Shown: positions 59,855 through 64,000 of the stretch, in pieces | Layout: the number at the start of each line of letters is the position of its first letter | Position numbering within the stretch: the stretch's first letter is position 1 | Origin: Blasia pusilla | Taxonomy: Eukaryota; Marchantiophyta; Marchantiopsida; Blasiales | Direction: 5' to 3' | Assembly: GCA_050084515.1 (NCBI GenBank) | Contig: CM114275.1 | Location: 13,268,001-13,332,000, forward strand | Length of the DNA stretch: 64,000 nt | Translations under genes and position numbers: made by a program | The notes under the pieces: model-generated | Told to the model about the DNA's origin: nothing | The model's input: the letters and a program-made list of their open reading frames with translations, nothing else | The model's database searches: none

Positions 59855-61069
59855 GGAGCAGACGGCCGATAATGTTCGACTAAAAGCTGCCCAACGGATG
59901 GTATTCAGGTACCTCGTCCAGTGTAAGAACGCAGGTACGTGGGGAAAATTACCGGTAGCCTTGAAATTGTGGGTTTCGCCGCCGGATGCAGAGACATTCT
60001 CCATGTACGACGTGGAGATGGGTCAGCACATGTCGCATTGGGAGGTGGAGAATTGCCCCATTTGGCTCGACTTCAACGACCCTGAAGACATCATGGATAA
60101 GGACTTACGAGTGCTTCATGATGCAGTGGCCTCAGGACAAGACGACATCCCCAATTTCGCGTCTGCTCAAGACTTCTTCGGAGGAGATGCAGAAGAGCAG
60201 GCCCACGAGACAGCTGAGTTGGCTTCCAAGGTCCGGACAGCCAAAGACAAATCCACTGCGGGTCTCAAAGGCAAGGCGAGGGGAGGGAAAAATTCAGAGG
60301 CCTAGACTTCCCAAAGAGAGCCTGAAGATGAGATGCCAAAGGCGGAATCGTCCGGACGAGCAGGGAGAGAGGGTCGGACCAGGTCCTCGGCAAAAAAAAC
60401 GCCACCAGAATCCGAGGTCATAGAAACCCCGACAAGCCGTCCCCAGGCTAGGGAGAAGCGAAAGCGAGAGGTGCCCGGGTTGTCCCAAGGAGAATATAGC
60501 CCATCATCCTTGGGAAGACACAGACAAACAACGACCCAGATAAGCGTCCTCCTTCAGTTCACCTCTTTACGCGATGAGTCGAACGAGCCGATTCTCAGCG
60601 CCGACTAACCGCCATCGAAAAATTGACAACGCTGGGACGGAAGCTCCAACGAAACGGGCACGCTTCCTGGACGGTGAATGGAGTGGTGGAAGAGGTTGCG
60701 GTGGATCTCTTGATCGCCGATCTGCCCTCGGGGTTGCGACTTTGGGGCGAAAATCCGGCGGACGAGGTACCTGAGTGGAATCTGCCGCTCACTTATGACC
60801 AGATTGCACTTTTGTTCTCTCCTTGCGCACGCCTATCTGAGTGACAGGGGCTGCTTCTTGGTGTTGACTGGAGGGAGCGAGGACGAGCTCTTCAACCTCC
60901 AATGCGTCAAGAGGTCGCTAAAGTGGAGGACGGCACAATCGTGGATCATAAAAAAGGAGTACCCACTCCGATCCGCGACGAGTCAGATTCGGGTTAGGCT
61001 CAATTCCTGTACAATAATTTCAATTATCTTATAATGATGTGTAGAATGAGAGTCAATCTGGGTTTTTTT

Positions 61070-61460
61070 TGTCCGTGAGCAACCCGTCGGAAGGCGACGG
61101 GTTGCTGGCTTAGAGCAGCCCATGCTCGGCTGAGAGCAACCCGTCGGTTTCCGACGGGTTGCATCTTTCCTACATACACAGGGAAAACCGCGGTGTACCT
61201 GCAACCTGTCGCAACCCGACGGGTTGCAGTTGATTTTGGTTTTTGGATGCAACCCGTCTAATAGCAACGGGTGGCTATCGACGGGTTGCTCGGCGAGCAT
61301 GGGCTGGTCGGCGACAAGAACCCGTCGCCTTCCGACGGGTTGCATCCGAAAACCAAAATCAACGGGAAAACCAAAAGCAAGCGCAACCCGCCGGGTTCCG
61401 GCAGGTTGGTCCGGACAAAACAACCCGTCGCACTCGGCGAGTTGATCCAAAGTCGATTAT
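61070..61460. repeat. Palindrome array in intron 3 (MULE-2)
   Basis: About six well-preserved inverted units, for example CAACCCGTCGG...CCGACGGGTTGC at 61138-61163 and GTCGCCTTCCGACGGGTTGC near 61330. Their arms pair better than in MULE-1. Confidence 0.85.
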
Positions 61461-63837
61461 TGAAAATCTTCTCAAGGCAACTTCTTTAGTTTTCGACATT
61501 GTTTCGTCTTTGATTTAAAGATGGACCACTCCTACGTCTCGCCCGTTCGCCCGAGCACAATTTCCGGTGTTCAAGATCCAGGATCTGTGGATCCATGCTC
61601 GATGGGTACGGCTTAGATAGTTTGTACAATTCCCAGGGATTTACATGCAAGACAAGACTTACCCACTTACGGGAGGAAGGAAAAGTCGCCGCCACCGATG
61701 CAACGCTCATCGAGCTCGCTCAAGGCCGGGTGACTTGGTGTTCGACTTAGTGGGCCTTTCGGGCGAGTATCGAGGCGCTGGCAGAGTGGCACGAACATTC
61801 TCTGCCTCGAGGGAAGGCAGGAATTGTTTGACCTTTGCAAGGAGGCAAAGGCAGAATACGAAAGGCTCGTTGGGGCGTACAACTCTCCACCGAAGCCGAG
61901 AGCTCCGATTCCATAGCCACCCTTGGTAGTGACTCCATCGTCACTTCCAACGATTCCCAAAATCGGGAGGGCAAGGCCGAAAGTGATTTTGCAAGAGCTC
62001 TCGGACGATGACGAGTGAGTTCAAAGAACTCAACGACCCAGCTTGACTGCAGCGTTTGGAGTAGGGAGTTTTTTGATAATTTGGCAAAATATTTCATAGA
62101 ATAGATCAAATGTATAGTTCCAAGCTTTTTTCGGATGATATAAAGCAAAAGATTTTTTCGATCGATGGTGGTGCTTGTAAATGTTTGCTGATCATTTTGT
62201 CTTTTCGAATGTGATCGTCTATGTACTCCACGGTCTTCTACTTTGCAACCTGTCGGATTTCTCCTGCTTGCAATTTTCACTTGATGACCACTGCAACCCG
62301 TCGGATTTCTCCTCCTTGGAGCTTTTCGCTTTTTGACCACTGGACCCTTTTTACCACCTCCAGGCAACTTGTCTGATTCCGACAGGTTGCCTGATCGGAC
62401 CCTTTCCCTGTTGGTCCAACTTAAGAGGCAGTTTGGCGGGCTTCTTCCCTTGGCACCTTCCCCTCAACTCGTAAAGGCAGGCGTAGGGTTCTTTTCTTCT
62501 CTCAAACGTGTTGGATTCCTTCTACCTGTGCGGTTGCCATAGTGGTATTACCGGGGACGGAGCAGATATTGATACTGGATGGATGTCACATTGCAGAGCG
62601 TACAAGGTATACTGCCGAGGAAGGCGGTGGGACTCGAGATAGGTTACATAGGACCGTTATGGTGTACCTAGGGGGGGGGCCAAGGCTCTTGAATTCGCCA
62701 ACATTTTTGATCCCCGTCTACAATCGGCCAGAGGAGCCACTTGAATCCTAGGACATTCCTTTGGTACTATCACCGAGGAGAGTAAGGAGTAAATTTGTAG
62801 ATGACGAGGCTGAAGAAATCATAGACTAGGTGAAATGTACATTTCCGAGGTTCCTTCGGAGGTAATAAAGGACGAGATTTTTTCAACCCATAATGGTGTT
62901 TGTAAAAGTTTGCTGGAATATGTTTTTGGACTTGTGGATTTTGTTCTTTTATCTACTCAGAATTACAATTCTGCAACCCGTATGATTCCGACTTTTTGCT
63001 TTTTGCCCACTGCAATTTTTTAACCATTTCAAGGCAAGCTGTCGGATTGTGACAAGTTGACTGCTTGAGTGATCGGACTCTATCCCGGTGAGACCAACTT
63101 CTGACGTATTGTGGCGGGCTTTTTGACTTTTGGCTCGTTCCCCTTCATTTGTCCAACCAGTGTAGGCTTCTTTTCTTGTCTAAGATGTGCAAGATTCCTA
63201 CTACCTATCGGATTGCCATTTCGGATTCCCAACCCGTTAGATCGTCGTGGGTGCAGGCTGGAAGAAAATCACTTCTAAAAATCTTTCGTTTCTTATGGTG
63301 AGCTTTCTTACGGGTTGGGAGGGGTGCAGCTTCTTGGTTTCTAAGCCTTAGGATCTGATTTTTTCACATTTCAGAAAGTTGGTCTTGAGCAGACACCATT
63401 CATAACCGACAGAAAGTTGGTTATGGGGCAATTTAGGGGAGGCCATGATGCAGGCAACAATCCCTGAAAAAAGAGAGGTACCCATCCGGGTGGTCCTCCA
63501 ACAAAAATACCAAGGGCACTGCTTTTTGTTGACCGAGACAGGGAATGTTAAGAAACTTAGGCTCACATAGACAGTGATGGAAAAATGTTTAGGGTGGTCT
63601 TATGATGTCTCCTTTTTTCTCGCCCCCAGGAAAGAGGAGGTTTTTTTAGGGCCAAATGTGGACCACTACCTACTCTCTTCTAAAGATTTCCTGAATTTGA
63701 AAGCAAACGAAAATTTCAAATATGTCAAAAAGTTTTGAAGAGAGGAGGCGGATTTGGCCCTTTTTTTGAAGAGAGACTCTCCTCTCTTCCTCTCTTCCTC
63801 TCCTCTCTTACTCTCTCCTGCCAGAATACCAGCCCCC

Positions 63838-64000
63838 ACCCATCCTTTTCCAAGTGGTTGCACACTCAGGAAACCCATCAACCCGTCGTATTCCGACGGG
63901 TTGCAAGTAAATTTGGCCATGCGACTTGCAACCTGTTGGTTTCGATGGTTGCACACTTAGGCAATCCGTTGGTTAGCGACGGGTTGAACACTCAAGAAAC
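63838..64000. other. Right flank with further palindrome units
   Basis: Beyond the MULE-2 right end the sequence again holds CAACCCGTCG...CGACGGGTTGC units, so MULE-2 probably abuts or is inserted in another copy of the same family, which continues past the window. Confidence 0.5.

Larger units (their letters stand above)
46118..63661 (+). pseudogene. MULE second gene, copy 2, split by gypsy-2
   Basis: The ATG at 46118 (MTRKKTQANKSG) opens exon 1 to 46747, rich in Lys/Arg/Glu and probably coiled-coil. Exon 2 is 46838-47303 and exon 3 begins at 48013. Exon 3 is cut at 48908 by gypsy-2 and resumes at 59855, ending at 60992. Its last part (about 60650-60970) reads VDLLIADLPSGLRLWG, then LTYDQIALLFS and GCFLVLTGGSEDELF. 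This resembles motif IV (DPPY in active N-MTases, here DLPS) and the following strand. Near 61728-61800, after an intron, GDLVFDLVGLSG plus ARTF and, one frame over, LCLEGRQELFD resemble the SAM loop and acidic motif. Order IV-then-I is that of beta-class N4/N6 DNA MTases. Final exons reach about 63661 (SYDVSFFLAPRKEE). Function is inferred only. Confidence 0.55.
39177..63837. mobile_element. MULE-2, second copy, carrying nested insertions
   Basis: The left end GAGGTGCGGTAAGAGG at 39177 and right end CAGAATACCAGCCCCC at 63822-63837 match MULE-1. After removal of the inserts at 43911-45184 and 48909-59854 the element is about 12.4 kb, close to the 12.3 kb of MULE-1, and colinear with it. The flanking nonamers do not match, so one flank may have been altered by recombination. 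Confidence 0.88.

Overview
This window is eukaryotic nuclear DNA from a streptophyte: a land plant or a charophyte-type alga. The evidence is one host gene with 20 introns that encodes a plant-type NHX5/NHX6 antiporter, surrounded by plant-lineage transposable elements (Ty3/gypsy elements, MULEs and a CACTA-like terminus). The species cannot be named from sequence alone.

Layout. (1) 1-10670 holds the only convincing host gene, an endosomal Na+(K+)/H+ antiporter on the minus strand (2502-9279). All 21 exons join into one uninterrupted 551-codon frame. Three introns have U12-type signals (two AT-AC, one GT-AG) and a fourth is GC-AG. (2) 10671-22562 plus 34911-38136 is a Ty3/gypsy family on the minus strand. 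Element A (10792-21078) has two LTRs. A second copy has its 3' LTR directly abutting the 5' LTR of A and is split in two by a MULE. The order is gag, protease, a DNMT3-like cytosine-5 DNA methyltransferase, reverse transcriptase, RNase H, integrase, and a PHD finger at the integrase C-terminus. (3) 22563-34910 is a complete 12.3-kb MULE flanked by a 9-bp target duplication. It has a minus-strand transposase (Zn domain, DDE, SWIM) and a divergently transcribed plus-strand gene whose C-terminal half resembles a beta-class amino-methyltransferase. Its introns and promoter are packed with imperfect copies of the palindrome GCAACCCGTCGGA/TCCGACGGGTTGC. (4) 38137-39176 starts with a CACTA-type terminus and contains a (CT)82 microsatellite. 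(5) 39177-63837 is a second copy of the same MULE, itself invaded by a 1.27-kb LTR-like insertion (43911-45184) and an 11-kb gypsy element with Athila/Tat-like features (48909-59854). (6) The window ends in more palindrome-bearing sequence.

The nesting gives an insertion order: gypsy A family first, then MULE-1 into the split gypsy copy. The CACTA-like terminus also cuts that gypsy copy. MULE-2 was later invaded by a gypsy element and an LTR-like piece. None of the mobile genes looks fully intact; frameshifts and stops are common.

The most interesting theme is that two unrelated element families in one 64-kb window each carry methyltransferase-like coding capacity: a retrotransposon with a C5-DNMT and a PHD finger, and a DNA transposon with a divergent beta-class MTase-like gene. 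The first fits the known phenomenon of DNMT capture by retrotransposons. The second, and the palindrome-filled introns of the MULE, I do not recognise as described.
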